Counted from the first letter of the stretch, positions 36,181-45,828 are shown. The stretch is DNA of 64,000 nucleotides from Thermoanaerobacterium thermosaccharolyticum DSM 571 (GCF_000145615.1 NC_014410.1:2405501-2469500), one strand, 5' to 3'. The notes: generated by a model from the sequence alone, not told the origin. Made by a program: numbers and translations.

Positions 36181-36909
36181 TTACTTGACTTTATTTGTCA
36201 GCTTCCCTATTCCTTCGATCTCGATTGTTACAACATCGCCTGAATTAAGCGGTCCTACTCCCGATGGGGTTCCTGTAAGTATTACATCGCCGGGATTTAA
36301 TGTCATGATATGCGATATGAATGATACAAGCTTTGGTACACTGAATATAAGGTGCTTTGTGTTGCTGTGCTGCTTTAATTTGCCATTTACATATGTTTTT
36401 ATCTCTAAGTTTGAAGGGTCTAAATCTGTTTCAATCCATGGCCCCAATGGCAAAAATGTGTCAAATGATTTTGCCCTCGTCCACTGCCCGTCTTTTGACT
36501 GCAGATCTCTTGCTGTGACATCATTTGCAATCGTATATCCCAGCACATAATTTATTGCCTCATCTTCTGAAACATCCTTTGCCGTATTCTTAATGACAAC
36601 GGCCAATTCTCCTTCGTAGTCAACCCTTTCTGACATTTTAGGAATTACTATGTAATCATCAGGTCCTATCGCTGCAGTTGCAGGCTTTATAAACAGCGTA
36701 GGCTCATCAGGGCGCTTGTCTCCCATCTCCTCAATATGATCACCGTAATTCAATCCAACGCATACGGCCTTTGTCATGTCGCATGGCGGCAAAAGCTTCA
36801 CATCGTCAATCTTTAAACTTTTCATCAAGCCTCCATCCATTGTGAAAATATTTTCACCATCTACTACTCCATACTTCTTTCCTTCATCGTCGATTCTTAC
36901 AATTCTCAT
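36181..36909 (-). CDS. Fumarylacetoacetate hydrolase family protein
   Basis: A 242-residue FAH-fold protein. The metal ligands appear as VDYEGELAVVI (two Glu) and the Asp of TIANDVTARDLQ, and KSFDTFLPLGPWI is a family landmark. Members hydrolyse or isomerise acylpyruvates and ring-cleavage products; the substrate cannot be read. It sits 11 nt upstream of the beta-CASP nuclease gene and probably shares its transcript. GGAGCG precedes the ATG. Confidence 0.85.
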   Translation of the reverse strand: MRIVRIDDEGKKYGVVDGENIFTMDGGLMKSLKIDDVKLLPPCDMTKAVCVGLNYGDHIEEMGDKRPDEPTLFIKPATAAIGPDDYIVIPKMSERVDYEGELAVVIKNTAKDVSEDEAINYVLGYTIANDVTARDLQSKDGQWTRAKSFDTFLPLGPWIETDLDPSNLEIKTYVNGKLKQHSNTKHLIFSVPKLVSFISHIMTLNPGDVILTGTPSGVGPLNSGDVVTIEIEGIGKLTNKVK

Positions 36910-37003
36910 GTATACCGCTCCTTTTTATATCTTTTTATAGATATTTTAGCATAATATAAAAGAGGTGTAAAAACATTTTAGCAATTTAAAGTAAAAAATT
37001 TTA

Positions 37004-37032
37004 TTGACACAAGGGTCTTTTTGTTGTATTAT
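37004..37032 (+). promoter_or_regulatory. Promoter of the T-box/aroF transcript
   Basis: TTGACA (37004-37009), a 17-nt spacer, TATTAT (37027-37032), just ahead of the T-box leader. Confidence 0.75.
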
Positions 37033-37044
37033 TATTACAATAAT

Positions 37045-37300
37045 TTGAGTGAAAGACGATGAAAGAGGAAAGTAGGTATGCGGAGGATTAAAGAGAGTCC
37101 GGGACGGTGGAAGCCGGATATCTTAAGCATATTGAAGTTCCCTCTTAAGTTGCGATCTGAAACTAAAGTAGGTGATGCCGGAGTCTTCTACCGTTAAAAA
37201 GAAGGGAGTATGATTGTACTCTTAGAGTGAACCTTTCATGGTTAATAAAGGTGGTACCGCGGAAAATCTCCGTCCTTTGGGATGAGAGATTTTTTTTATC
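37045..37300 (+). ncRNA. T-box riboswitch leader
   Basis: The invariant antiterminator sequence AAAGGTGGTACCGCGG is at about 37246-37261, followed by an intrinsic terminator (AAATCTC..GAGATTT then T7, about 37263-37297). Stem I: AAGAGG pairs with CCTCTT around a specifier loop with 5' AAAGTAGG and 3' TTGAAGTTC, closed by TATGC/GCATA (37077-37081 with 37127-37131). TTC at 37138-37140 would be a Phe codon, which suits an aromatic-pathway gene; read directly after GAA the triplet would be GTT, so the assignment is tentative. Confidence 0.9.
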
Positions 37301-37328
37301 AGAAAATATGTTAAAAGGGGCTGATTAC

Positions 37329-38333
37329 ATGGTCATTATAATGAAAGAAAATGCTACAGAAGAAAATATAAGAAATGTTTGTGAATACGTAAGGAAATTC
37401 AATCTATCTACACATGTAGTAAATGGTGCCGAAAGGTCAATAATCGGTGTCATCGGAAATGTAGAAGTTCTAGAAGATAAGCCTATATCATCAATGGAAG
37501 GTGTATACGACGTAGTGAGAATTTCATCACCGTATAAGCTTGTATCAAGATCAGCAAAACCTGACAATACCGTTGTAAGAGTCAAAGATGTAGATATCGG
37601 CGGCAATTTTGTCATGATGGCAGGCCCGTGTGCAGTAGAAAGCTATGAGCAGATGATTGAGGCGGCTAAAGCAGTCAAAAAATCAGGTGCAAAGGTCTTA
37701 AGGGGCGGAGCATACAAACCAAGGTCGTCACCATACTCTTTTCAGGGATTAGAAGAAGAAGGACTGAAGATACTAAATGCCGTTGGACGGGAAACAGGCA
37801 TGGTTACTATCACAGAGATAGTCAGCAGCTCCCACATCGATAAAGTATCCCAGTACGCAGATATACTGCAAGTTGGTTCAAGAAACATGCAGAATTTCGA
37901 GCTTCTAAAAGAAATAGGTAAGTCAAACATGCCAGTTTTACTGAAGCGAGGCTTGTCATCGACTATAGAAGAATGGCTTAATGCAGCGGAATACATCATG
38001 AAAGAGGGAAACCCAAATGTCATACTTTGTGAAAGAGGCATACGCACATTTGAGACGTACACAAGAAACACTCTTGACTTAAACGCTGTAGCTGCAGTAA
38101 AAAATTTATCCCATCTTCCTGTAATAGTCGATCCAAGTCACGGCACAGGAAGGCGTGACCTTATAGCGCCGCTATCAAGGGCTGCCGTGGCAGTAGGAGC
38201 AGATGGGCTCATCATAGAAGTACATCCGCATCCGGATATGGCCCTTTCAGACGGTGCACAGTCGCTTACGCCTGAAGAATTTGATAAAGTCTCGAAAGAG
38301 GTTAATAAAATACTTTTAGCTTTAAAAGACTGA
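37329..38333 (+). CDS. aroF: 3-deoxy-7-phosphoheptulonate (DAHP) synthase, AroF type
   Basis: A 334-residue type I-beta DAHP synthase joining PEP and erythrose 4-phosphate, the first step of aromatic amino acid synthesis. It has an N-terminal ferredoxin-like regulatory domain (1-90) and a TIM barrel with [42 protein letters not shown] and [10 protein letters not shown]. The ATG at 37329 follows AAAGGGG; a longer frame would run through the T-box terminator and is rejected. Controlled by the T-box leader, with readthrough when charged tRNA is scarce. Confidence 0.95.
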   Translation: MVIIMKENATEENIRNVCEYVRKFNLSTHVVNGAERSIIGVIGNVEVLEDKPISSMEGVYDVVRISSPYKLVSRSAKPDNTVVRVKDVDIGGNFVMMAGPCAVESYEQMIEAAKAVKKSGAKVLRGGAYKPRSSPYSFQGLEEEGLKILNAVGRETGMVTITEIVSSSHIDKVSQYADILQVGSRNMQNFELLKEIGKSNMPVLLKRGLSSTIEEWLNAAEYIMKEGNPNVILCERGIRTFETYTRNTLDLNAVAAVKNLSHLPVIVDPSHGTGRRDLIAPLSRAAVAVGADGLIIEVHPHPDMALSDGAQSLTPEEFDKVSKEVNKILLALKD

Positions 38334-38380
38334 GTCAATCAAGATATAACATTTATAGCTATCGCTCATGTCGAGCACAC

Positions 38381-38413
38381 AATAGCTGGATTATCATACG
38401 ATAACCCAGCTAT
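38381..38413 (+). terminator. Terminator of aroF
   Basis: AATAGCTGG..TTATC / GATAA..CCAGCTATT stem followed by TTTT, about 50 nt after the aroF stop. Confidence 0.8.
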
Positions 38414-38442
38414 TTTTATGAACATACATAATTCCATTTTCA

Positions 38443-38595
38443 TTAAGATATTTTTTTCGCATCATCTTCAAAACCATTAAGCGAATAGTATATAAAGTAA
38501 CCTTTTATACCTAAAGTCTTCATATCTTCTACCGTTTTTACAAATTTCTCAGCATCACTTTTGCTAATAGGTCTCTCCCAACTTTTTACTTCCAT
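38443..38595 (-). pseudogene. Short fragment resembling the tail of a nuclease-fold protein
   Basis: Fifty codons starting MEVKSWERPISKSDAEKF and ending in a Lys/Asp-rich helix. An EVK followed by a helix looks like the end of a PD-(D/E)XK nuclease or DUF234-type ATPase domain. No complete gene surrounds it and the SD is poor, so it is probably a remnant. The rest of the 360-nt gap after aroF holds only its terminator. Confidence 0.4.
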
Positions 38596-38692
38596 GAAAA
38601 GGTCTTTACCTTATTAGGATAAAATTTGAAGAAAAAAATTTGCCAATAACTACTTGACACAAACTTATCAACATTGACAATTGACGTACGTT

Positions 38693-38995
38693 TTAAAGTT
38701 TGCTTAAATCCATTTTAGCATATATAACCCTGTGAATCTCAACAACCTGTCCTTTAACTACATAGAACACTAAATAGTTTTTTACAGGTAATATTCTATA
38801 TTCATTATCAAGAGATTTTTCAGGCTGATATACTCTGCATGAAAATGGAAACTGTGCAAGCCTTGATATAGAAGTATCCAATGCGTCAATTAAATCCATT
38901 GCTGCCTTTGGTGCTTTTAATTCATCTGCAATATAAGATACAATATTAGATAAATCTTTATTTGCCAAAGGTAGGTATCTAATTTCATACTTCAT
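38693..38995 (-). CDS. RelE/ParE family toxin
   Basis: A 100-residue toxin beginning MKYEIRYLPLANKDLSNIVSYI with the YRILPVKNYLVFYVV strand pair and a VIYAKMDLSKL end, typical of the RelE/ParE fold. Such proteins cut ribosome-bound mRNA or poison gyrase; which one cannot be told from sequence. The ATG at 38995 overlaps the antitoxin end (ATGAAGTATGA), and an ATG seven codons earlier is disfavoured. Confidence 0.88.
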   Translation of the reverse strand: MKYEIRYLPLANKDLSNIVSYIADELKAPKAAMDLIDALDTSISRLAQFPFSCRVYQPEKSLDNEYRILPVKNYLVFYVVKGQVVEIHRVIYAKMDLSKL

Positions 38996-39272
38996 CAGAT
39001 TCCAACTTATCCGCAAGCCTTGCTCTTAATTCATCAAATACTTCTTTATGGGAATATCTCGTATCAGTTGTTTTGGCTTCCAGTTCCGCTTCCTTCAGCT
39101 TAAAGTAAATTTCACTTTTAAACAGTTTGCGTTCATAAGCTTCCATACTCATTACAACCATATCCCCATAACCATTCTTGGTCAAAAATACAGGTTCTTG
39201 AGTTTCGTGGACTATCCTTGATATATCTGCAAAATTGTTTCTCAAATCAGATACTGGTCTGATATGTGGCAT
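38985..39272 (-). CDS. Phd/YefM family antitoxin
   Basis: A 95-residue antitoxin. N-terminal Phd fold IRPVSDLRNNFADISRIV and VFLTKNGYGDMVVMSMEAYE, then a long charged C-terminal helix expected to bind the ParE/RelE protein. It is translated first and overlaps the toxin start. A 12-bp inverted repeat at 39295-39325, directly upstream, is the likely autoregulatory operator. Confidence 0.88.
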   Translation of the reverse strand: MPHIRPVSDLRNNFADISRIVHETQEPVFLTKNGYGDMVVMSMEAYERKLFKSEIYFKLKEAELEAKTTDTRYSHKEVFDELRARLADKLESDEV

Positions 39273-39294
39273 ACAAATATCACCCCTTTATTAG

Positions 39295-39325
39295 TTTAGC
39301 ATAATTTTATCATAATTATGCTAAA
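39295..39325 (-). promoter_or_regulatory. Operator palindrome of the ParE/Phd operon
   Basis: TTTAGCATAATT and its perfect complement separated by 7 nt, about 22 nt before the antitoxin ATG. Phd/ParE complexes usually repress by binding such repeats. Confidence 0.7.
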
Positions 39326-39446
39326 ACATCAATAAAGATATAAATGCAATTTTTTCTCACTAAATAGCAGCAGGAATATTATGACAAACTTGAATTCGCA
39401 AGTGATAATTCTATTATCCATAAATGAAAAGTATAAAAAATAAATA

Positions 39447-39509
39447 GCAGCTAAAACATTTCTTTCAGTATTTTGCGGACGCTTACCAAGAAATGCTGAT
39501 TTTAGCTGC
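39447..39509 (-). terminator. Large terminator hairpin of trmL
   Basis: GCAGCTAAAA.CATTTCTT pairs with AAGAAATG(CTGA)TTTTAGCTGC around a 23-nt loop. On the minus strand it is followed by TATTTATTTTTTAT. Its size suggests a palindromic repeat reused as a terminator. Confidence 0.65.
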
Positions 39510-39517
39510 ACTCTATA

Positions 39518-39988
39518 TTAATACATGTTAGGAAAGCCCAGTTGTTTTAAAGCTTCATAGACTAAGATTGCTACAGAATTTGATAAGTTTAAAGATCTCT
39601 CCGCCTTTACCTCGTTCATAGGTATCCTTATACAGTCATCTTCGTACATTTCCCTAAGCCACTGAGGAAGCCCTGCTGATTCTTTTCCAAAAAGTATGTA
39701 TGAATCATCTTCGTACTTTACTTCATGATAAAAATGCTTGCCTTTTGTAGTAGCCAAATAATACTTACTGCCTTTTGTGGACTCTAAAAATTCTTCTATG
39801 TTTTCGTATACCTTTAAGTCGAGGTAAGGCCAATAATCAAGTCCAGACCTTTTTAAATACTTCTCACTTAAAGAAAATCCAAGAGGTTTAACTAGGTGAA
39901 GCTTAGATCCTGTCAAGACACAAGTCCGCGCTATATTCCCTGTATTTTGCGGTATCTCCGGTTCAACTAATACTACATTGATGGGCAT
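39518..39988 (-). CDS. trmL: tRNA (cytidine/uridine-34-2'-O)-methyltransferase
   Basis: A 156-residue SPOUT methyltransferase that 2'-O-methylates the wobble base of tRNA-Leu. INVVLVEPEIPQNTGNIART is the N-terminal motif, YILFGKESAGLPQWL the knot and MNEVKAERSLNLSNSVAI the C-terminal SAM-binding loop. The second ATG (39988) is preferred by comparison with family starts. It follows the DUF6106-like gene by 9 nt. Confidence 0.93.
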   Translation of the reverse strand: MPINVVLVEPEIPQNTGNIARTCVLTGSKLHLVKPLGFSLSEKYLKRSGLDYWPYLDLKVYENIEEFLESTKGSKYYLATTKGKHFYHEVKYEDDSYILFGKESAGLPQWLREMYEDDCIRIPMNEVKAERSLNLSNSVAILVYEALKQLGFPNMY

Positions 39989-40003
39989 CTGCATTCCTCC
40001 AGT

Positions 40004-40510
40004 TTATTTAAAAAACTTCCTCGGTATGTACTTCCACATGGCTTCTATCATCTTTTCATCAGGTTCAAAGTAGAGAATTGTCCTTTTACCTCCATTCTCA
40101 AATACAGCAAAGTAGACATCTGGCGATGTCATAGAGCTTACTGCTTCTATCCGATTTGGGATATTTTTATACTCTTCCAAATATTTGTCGCTTGATAACT
40201 TTGCTACAATTTCAAAGTCTTTGCAGTCGACACTTAAAAGCCTCTTTCTTCTGCTCTCTGCAACTATCTTGTCCACATCCAGTTCGCCATTAGTATATGC
40301 GTACTCATATTCTATGTTTTGCGATCTTATAACGTAATACGCAAAAAAAGGTATGGCGATGATGAAAAAGATAAGAAATCCCTTAACAAAAGGTATCATA
40401 GGTATTATGAAAAAAACAACTACCAATGAAGCCACAATAAGTCCAATTGCCGTCAATGTATCCTTAGGGGTCTTTTGTTTTTTTACAAGCTTTTCTATAA
40501 ATACATCCAC
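40004..40510 (-). CDS. DUF6106-like membrane protein
   Basis: A 168-residue protein with two adjacent membrane helices (about residues 19-37 and 42-60) and a C-terminal cytoplasmic domain containing NIEYEYAYTNGELDVDKIVA and RKRLLSVDCKDFEIV. This pattern is seen in a clostridial family of unknown function (DUF6106). It is immediately upstream of trmL, a positional link without obvious meaning. Confidence 0.75.
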   Translation of the reverse strand: MDVFIEKLVKKQKTPKDTLTAIGLIVASLVVVFFIIPMIPFVKGFLIFFIIAIPFFAYYVIRSQNIEYEYAYTNGELDVDKIVAESRRKRLLSVDCKDFEIVAKLSSDKYLEEYKNIPNRIEAVSSMTSPDVYFAVFENGGKRTILYFEPDEKMIEAMWKYIPRKFFK

Positions 40511-40606
40511 AAGATCAACTCCCAGCTTAATTATACTTCTATAATAAATTTATTTTTGCCAATTTGCAACTATTTCATAAAAAATGAACAATAGAATCCC
40601 CATGTT

Positions 40607-41974
40607 TCACACCATCAGATACTTCCACTTTCCTTGCTTGAATCTGTACGTGTACATGAAAGAACGGACGACAAAATCAAAGCATATGCCTATCCATATA
40701 CCATATATGCCCATGCCCATCGTTTTGCCCAGCACATAGCCTATAGCGATTCTAAAAAGCCATAAGCCTACAAATGCGGTTATAACTATATACATTAAAT
40801 CACCGGCTGCTCTTAAGACTCCTGATAAAACGTTCATTATAGCAAGCATTGGCTCTATAGCAGCAAATATCCTTATTACGACTGCCCCCATCCTTATGAC
40901 TTCAGGATCTGTTGAATAAAGTGCAGCAAGCTGACGTGCAAAGATAAACATGATAATTCCTATAACCGTTATAACCCTTACGGCTATTTTATTTGATAGT
41001 TTCCCGTATGTCTCCGCCAGCATTATTTTTCTAGCGCCGAGGCTTCTTCCTACAAGGGACGTTGCAGCAAGCTGAAACCCAAATATAGGCATAAATGCAA
41101 GGCTGTTGGCATTCATACCTATTTGGTACACTGCAATAGACGCTGTACCCATTGTAGAGACAATAACCTGCAGTATTAAAAATCCGCCCTGCATTATCAG
41201 TTGTTCCAGCGATGCAGGTACACCCACTCTTACGATTCTAAACATCATCGGTAAGTCTAATCTAATCTTGTCATGTACACTTAAATTTATCTTCCTCTTT
41301 CCAAAGTAAAGAACGTAAAGCTGTATAAATCCGCCTATCACCCTCGCTATAGTGACAGACATAGCAGAACCTTTTACGCCGTATGCAGGTATAAATTGAT
41401 GTCCTCCTATGTTTACGCCAAATACCGTAAGTGAATTTAAAATGAAGCTTATCAAGTTTATTGTTGCAGTAATGTACATTGGCGTCCTGGTATCTCCAGC
41501 ACCTCTTAACGCTCCGCCTAAAACAATGTCTATTATGACAAAAGGCATTCCTAAAAGTATTATCTTATAGTACATTAGGCCTAGTTCGAAAACATCTTTT
41601 GCAACTGTACCAAAAAATGTTTTTATGATGGGAACTGCAAATATATATCCAAAAACAGTAAAAGCTATAAATATTATGATGCACATTACAAGCGCCTGCA
41701 TGACTGCAAGTCGTGCATTGTCTTCGTCCTCTTCACCTATAAGCCTCGCCACGATTACTGTACATCCAGTAGAAAGCCCTGCAAAGATCGATTGAAAGAA
41801 AAACACCAGCGTGTTAATCATGCCTACTGCTGCTATAGCTGCAGTGCTGATGTGTCCTACAAATATTGTAGATACCATACCTACCATCATTATAAGCATC
41901 TGCTCAGTAATAGAAGGCCAAGCCAGCTCTAATATTTCCTTTTGAAGACTAAATTTATGTTCGCTTTTTTCCAT
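40607..41974 (-). CDS. MATE family efflux transporter
   Basis: A 455-residue multidrug/toxin extrusion protein with twelve membrane helices in two homologous halves. ELAWPSITEQMLIMMVGMV opens the first, and GALRGAGDTRTPMYITATIN and GVLRAAGDLMYIVITA are the paired family motifs. It exports cationic compounds by Na+ or H+ antiport. It is 10 nt downstream of dinB and probably co-transcribed. Confidence 0.92.
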   Translation of the reverse strand: MEKSEHKFSLQKEILELAWPSITEQMLIMMVGMVSTIFVGHISTAAIAAVGMINTLVFFFQSIFAGLSTGCTVIVARLIGEEDEDNARLAVMQALVMCIIIFIAFTVFGYIFAVPIIKTFFGTVAKDVFELGLMYYKIILLGMPFVIIDIVLGGALRGAGDTRTPMYITATINLISFILNSLTVFGVNIGGHQFIPAYGVKGSAMSVTIARVIGGFIQLYVLYFGKRKINLSVHDKIRLDLPMMFRIVRVGVPASLEQLIMQGGFLILQVIVSTMGTASIAVYQIGMNANSLAFMPIFGFQLAATSLVGRSLGARKIMLAETYGKLSNKIAVRVITVIGIIMFIFARQLAALYSTDPEVIRMGAVVIRIFAAIEPMLAIMNVLSGVLRAAGDLMYIVITAFVGLWLFRIAIGYVLGKTMGMGIYGIWIGICFDFVVRSFMYTYRFKQGKWKYLMV

Positions 41975-41984
41975 TTTGACCCCC

Positions 41985-43124
41985 CTATATATCGCTTCCT
42001 TTTTTTACAAAATACCCTCCAAGCTTTTTATTTACCTCATAAACTATCTTATCGATCTTAATATTTTTTCTAATTTCTGAATCAAAAAGCGACAACTGCT
42101 TTATCTTATTTCTACTCAAATTTGAGACAGATAGTCCAATAAGCCTTACAGGCTGACTAATCTTTGATTCTTTTAAAATAGCAGTTGCTACATTGTAAAT
42201 ATCCTCAGGTGAATCTATATATTCATTTAATGTTCTGCTTTTCGTGTGGACTGTAAAATGTGACGTCTTGATTTTTACTGTAACAGTCCTGCAATAGAGC
42301 CTCTCTTCTTTAAGCTCCGATGATATTATCTTAGAAAATCTCTTTAGATACTTTGACAGCAAATCAATATCATCAGTGTCTTTTTTAAGTGTAGTCTCTT
42401 TGCCGATTGATTTCGTCTCCCTGTATGTTTCGACAGGCCTTAAGTCGATCCCTCTTATCCTGTCGTATATCTCTTTGCCATACTTTCCAAATATATTCGT
42501 AAGTTCTTCTTCACTTAGTTTCAGTAAATCATCGACTTTCTCTATGCCGATCTTTTTTAGCCTTTCAGAAGATTTCTCGCCGATGCCGTACACCTTTGAC
42601 ACACTAAGAGGTCTTAAAATATCAGGCACCATGTCTTCACTTATAACCATAAGCCCATCCGGCTTATTCCAGTCTGATGCTATCTTTGCAAGGAATTTAT
42701 TGTATGAAACACCTGCAGACACAGTAAGCCCTGTCGTCATATACACTTTTTCTTTTATTTCCTTGGCAATATCTTCTGGATTTTTGTCGATATCTGTTAC
42801 ATCGAGATAAGCTTCATCAATCGACAACGGCTCCACAATATTAGTTATTTCATACAAAATATCAAATACTTTTTTAGACACTTCCCTGTACCGCTCAAAT
42901 CTTACAGGCAAAAAAACACCATGTGGACATAAAGTCTTTGCCATGTACATCGGCATTGCTGAGTGAATTCCATATTTTCTGGCTTCATAAGAGCATGTAG
43001 ACACAACACCTCTCCCAGATAATCCGCCTACTATGACAGGTTTTCCTTTGAGCTTAGGGTTATCATGCTGCTCTACAGATGCAAAAAAAGCATCCATATC
43101 GACATGGATTATCTTGCGCATCAT
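41985..43124 (-). CDS. dinB: DNA polymerase IV
   Basis: A 379-residue Y-family translesion polymerase. IIHVDMDAFFASVE holds the first catalytic Asp; SIDEAYLDVT holds the Asp-Glu pair. A helix-hairpin-helix thumb (VYGIGEKSSERLKKIGI) and a little-finger domain (ETKSIGKETTL onward) follow. There is no clear C-terminal beta-clamp QLxLF motif, though QLSLFDS at about residue 355 fits well. The start may be either of two adjacent ATGs. Mutagenic lesion bypass. Confidence 0.95.
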   Translation of the reverse strand: MMRKIIHVDMDAFFASVEQHDNPKLKGKPVIVGGLSGRGVVSTCSYEARKYGIHSAMPMYMAKTLCPHGVFLPVRFERYREVSKKVFDILYEITNIVEPLSIDEAYLDVTDIDKNPEDIAKEIKEKVYMTTGLTVSAGVSYNKFLAKIASDWNKPDGLMVISEDMVPDILRPLSVSKVYGIGEKSSERLKKIGIEKVDDLLKLSEEELTNIFGKYGKEIYDRIRGIDLRPVETYRETKSIGKETTLKKDTDDIDLLSKYLKRFSKIISSELKEERLYCRTVTVKIKTSHFTVHTKSRTLNEYIDSPEDIYNVATAILKESKISQPVRLIGLSVSNLSRNKIKQLSLFDSEIRKNIKIDKIVYEVNKKLGGYFVKKGSDI

Positions 43125-43240
43125 CTTTATCCCTCATAACTGAATTACTAAAATATATTATAGCACAGCATCGCATTAAACCATAATGAGCATATGACAC
43201 TCTCCTATTTGATTCTCACCTACTACTGAATAAAACGCAG

Positions 43241-43293
43241 TTGACATATGCTGAAATAAATTATAAAATATATATGAACAAATATTCATATAT
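43241..43293 (+). promoter_or_regulatory. arsR-cadA promoter and CadC-type operator
   Basis: TTGACA (43241-43246), 17 nt, TAAAAT (43264-43269), then the palindrome ATATATGAA-N6-TTCATATAT (43270-43293) over the start point. This matches the ATAxxTGAA operators of CadC/ZiaR-type ArsR repressors. Confidence 0.8.
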
Positions 43294-43313
43294 TCAATCA
43301 TCGAGGTGTTTTT

Positions 43314-43679
43314 ATGAAAGACAATAAGAGCAACAATGACGTATGTGAAATAACTGTAATACACGAAGATGTTGTTGACAAAGTAAAAAAATTAATGCCT
43401 GAAGAAGAAAAATTGTACGACCTTGCTGAGCTTTTTAAGATATTCGGCGACACAACAAGGATCAAAATTTTATGTGCTTTATTTGAGTCTGAAATGTGCG
43501 TATGCGATATTGCCGCGACACTTGGCATGAATCAATCTGCAGTATCTCATCAGCTAAGGATATTGAAGCAAAGCAAACTTGTAAAATACAGAAAAGAAGG
43601 CAAAGTCGTATACTATTCTCTTGCAGACGACCACGTCATAAAGATATTTGACCAGGGATTCAGCCATATAGAAGAATAG
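43314..43679 (+). CDS. ArsR/SmtB-type metal-responsive repressor (CadC-like)
   Basis: A 121-residue winged-helix repressor. The recognition region CVCDIAATLGMNQSAVSHQLRIL includes the metal-sensing pair CVC of CadC/CmtR-type sensors, and the C-terminal helix ends DDHVIKIFDQGFSHIEE, carrying the alpha-5 Asp/His ligands of zinc sensors. It controls itself and the downstream P-type ATPase through the palindrome at 43270-43293, released by Cd/Pb/Zn. Confidence 0.9.
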   Translation: MKDNKSNNDVCEITVIHEDVVDKVKKLMPEEEKLYDLAELFKIFGDTTRIKILCALFESEMCVCDIAATLGMNQSAVSHQLRILKQSKLVKYRKEGKVVYYSLADDHVIKIFDQGFSHIEE

Positions 43680-43734
43680 CCTTTATTTGGCTTAAATTTA
43701 TATGAAAGAAGGGATAGTTTTGGAGGCAAATAAC

Positions 43735-45828
43735 ATGAAAGGCTCAAAGCAGACATTTCTGTTAGAAGGATTAGACTGTGCTGTATGTGCAGCAAAAATA
43801 GAAGACAATGTGAAAAAAATAGATGGTATATGCAATGCCAATGTAGATCTTATAAATACAAAATTGACTGTTGAATTAAAAGATATAAATAAGATAAATG
43901 ATATAAATAAAACTATAAAGAAAGTTGTAAAAGATGTGGAGCCAAATATTCATATTTCTGATTCTGAAGTCAAGATCGTAAAAGACAAAGACAGCCGCTT
44001 TAAGTGGAAAATCATGCAATTATTATCTGCAGCAGCTTTATTTATTCTGCCTGTTATTTTTAAACTTCCGGAATACGCAAAGTTCTCCTTTTTCTTCATA
44101 AGCTACATTATTTCAGGTGGAGAGATAATTGCACTGTCCATCAAAAAAATCTTGAAAGGTCAATTGTTTGATGAGAATTTTCTCATGAGCATATCCACAA
44201 TAGGTGCCTTTGCAATCGGCAAATATGAAGAAGGCGTATCCGTCATGCTTTTCTATCAAATAGGCACACTTATTGAGGATTACGCTGTAGACAATTCTAG
44301 AAAATCAATAAAAGATTTGATGGATATAAGGCCTGACTACGCAAACTTAAAGATTGAAAATAATATAAAAAAGGTACCGCCAGAAGCAGTAAATATAGGC
44401 GATATCATCTTAGTAAAACCAGGTGAAAAAATACCGCTGGATGGAAAAGTAATAGATGGCAAATCATTTGTGGATACATCATCACTGACAGGAGAATATT
44501 TGCCAATGGAAGTTGGCATCGGTTCTAATGTATTAAGCGGCTTTATAAACAAAAACGGCCTTCTCACCGTTAAAGTCGAAAAGAACTTTAAAGAATCAAC
44601 CGTATCAAAGATTCTTGATTTGATAGAAAATGCCGGCAATAAAAAAGCACAAGCCGAAAATTTTATAACGAAATTTGCAAAATACTATACACCAATCGTA
44701 ACACTATCTGCATTATTTATAGCTACAATCCCTCCTCTACTTTTAAATGAGAACTTCTCAAATTGGATCTACAGAGCGCTGGTATTCCTAGTCATATCAT
44801 GTCCATGTGCCCTTGTTATATCGATACCGTTAAGCTTCTTCAGCGGCATCGGAGCTGCGTCAAAAAGCGGCATCCTTATAAAAGGCAGCAATTACTTAGA
44901 AGCTTTAAATGATGTTAAAACAATAGTTTTCGACAAAACCGGCACATTGACAGAAGGTACCTTCAAAGTGACAGAAATCAATGCAGAAAATCCTTTAAAA
45001 AGCGATGAGCTGCTTAAATATGCTGCATACGGAGAATACTACTCAAATCATCCTATAGCATCATCTATCGTAAATGCTTACGGCAGCAAAATTGACGCAG
45101 GAAAAATAAAAGATTATGTTGAGCTTGCCGGCAATGGCATAAAAGCTATTATCGATGATAAGGAAATCCTTATAGGAAATTCAAAATTGATGAAAAGTCA
45201 TAATATAGCATTTAAGAATGTCAGACCGTACAGTGCTGTCCATATAGCAGTAGACGGAAAATATGCAGGATACATCGTCATATCTGATACAATAAAAAAA
45301 GACTCCAAAGATACTGTAAAAGCACTTAAAAGCTTAGGTGTAGAAAGACTCATAATGCTTACCGGAGATAAAAAAGAAATAAGCGAATATATATCAAATG
45401 AGTTAGGACTTGATGATGTTTACTCAGAGCTTCTGCCTGATGAAAAAGTTAATGTCGTCGACGAACTGTGCAGCAATACTGATTTAAAAGGCAAAGTAGC
45501 TTTTGTTGGAGATGGAATAAATGATGCTCCTGCTTTAACAAGAGCAGACGTCGGAATTGCAATGGGGAAAATCGGCACTGATGCTGCTATAGAAGCGGCA
45601 GACGTGGTGCTGATGACAGACGAGCCTTATAAATTGGTTGACGCCATAAAAATAGCAAAGAAAACTCATAAAATTGTTTTAGAAAATATAATTTTTGCAT
45701 TAGGCGTTAAATTATCTGTCCTCACTTTAGGAGCATTGGGTCTTGCAACAATGTGGGAAGCAGTATTTGCAGATGTGGGTGTAACTGTACTGGCGGTGCT
45801 TAACTCCCTTAGAATCTTGACAAAATAA
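43735..45828 (+). CDS. cadA: Cadmium/zinc-translocating P1B-type ATPase
   Basis: About 697 residues. An N-terminal heavy-metal domain with CAVC (Cys 15 and 18), then membrane helices with the transport motif SCPCALVISIP, the phosphorylation loop FDKTGTLTEG, the HP motif (NHPIASS) and hinge GDGINDAPAL. It pumps Cd2+, Zn2+ or Pb2+ out of the cell. The ATG at 43735 has GGAGG 9 nt upstream; an in-frame ATG 11 codons earlier does not. Co-transcribed with the ArsR-type gene. Confidence 0.93.
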   Translation: MKGSKQTFLLEGLDCAVCAAKIEDNVKKIDGICNANVDLINTKLTVELKDINKINDINKTIKKVVKDVEPNIHISDSEVKIVKDKDSRFKWKIMQLLSAAALFILPVIFKLPEYAKFSFFFISYIISGGEIIALSIKKILKGQLFDENFLMSISTIGAFAIGKYEEGVSVMLFYQIGTLIEDYAVDNSRKSIKDLMDIRPDYANLKIENNIKKVPPEAVNIGDIILVKPGEKIPLDGKVIDGKSFVDTSSLTGEYLPMEVGIGSNVLSGFINKNGLLTVKVEKNFKESTVSKILDLIENAGNKKAQAENFITKFAKYYTPIVTLSALFIATIPPLLLNENFSNWIYRALVFLVISCPCALVISIPLSFFSGIGAASKSGILIKGSNYLEALNDVKTIVFDKTGTLTEGTFKVTEINAENPLKSDELLKYAAYGEYYSNHPIASSIVNAYGSKIDAGKIKDYVELAGNGIKAIIDDKEILIGNSKLMKSHNIAFKNVRPYSAVHIAVDGKYAGYIVISDTIKKDSKDTVKALKSLGVERLIMLTGDKKEISEYISNELGLDDVYSELLPDEKVNVVDELCSNTDLKGKVAFVGDGINDAPALTRADVGIAMGKIGTDAAIEAADVVLMTDEPYKLVDAIKIAKKTHKIVLENIIFALGVKLSVLTLGALGLATMWEAVFADVGVTVLAVLNSLRILTK

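Noticed and set aside
37227-37328. 34-residue extension of DAHP synthase
   Set aside because: It runs through the T-box antiterminator and terminator, which are RNA elements; AAAGGGG precedes the ATG at 37329.
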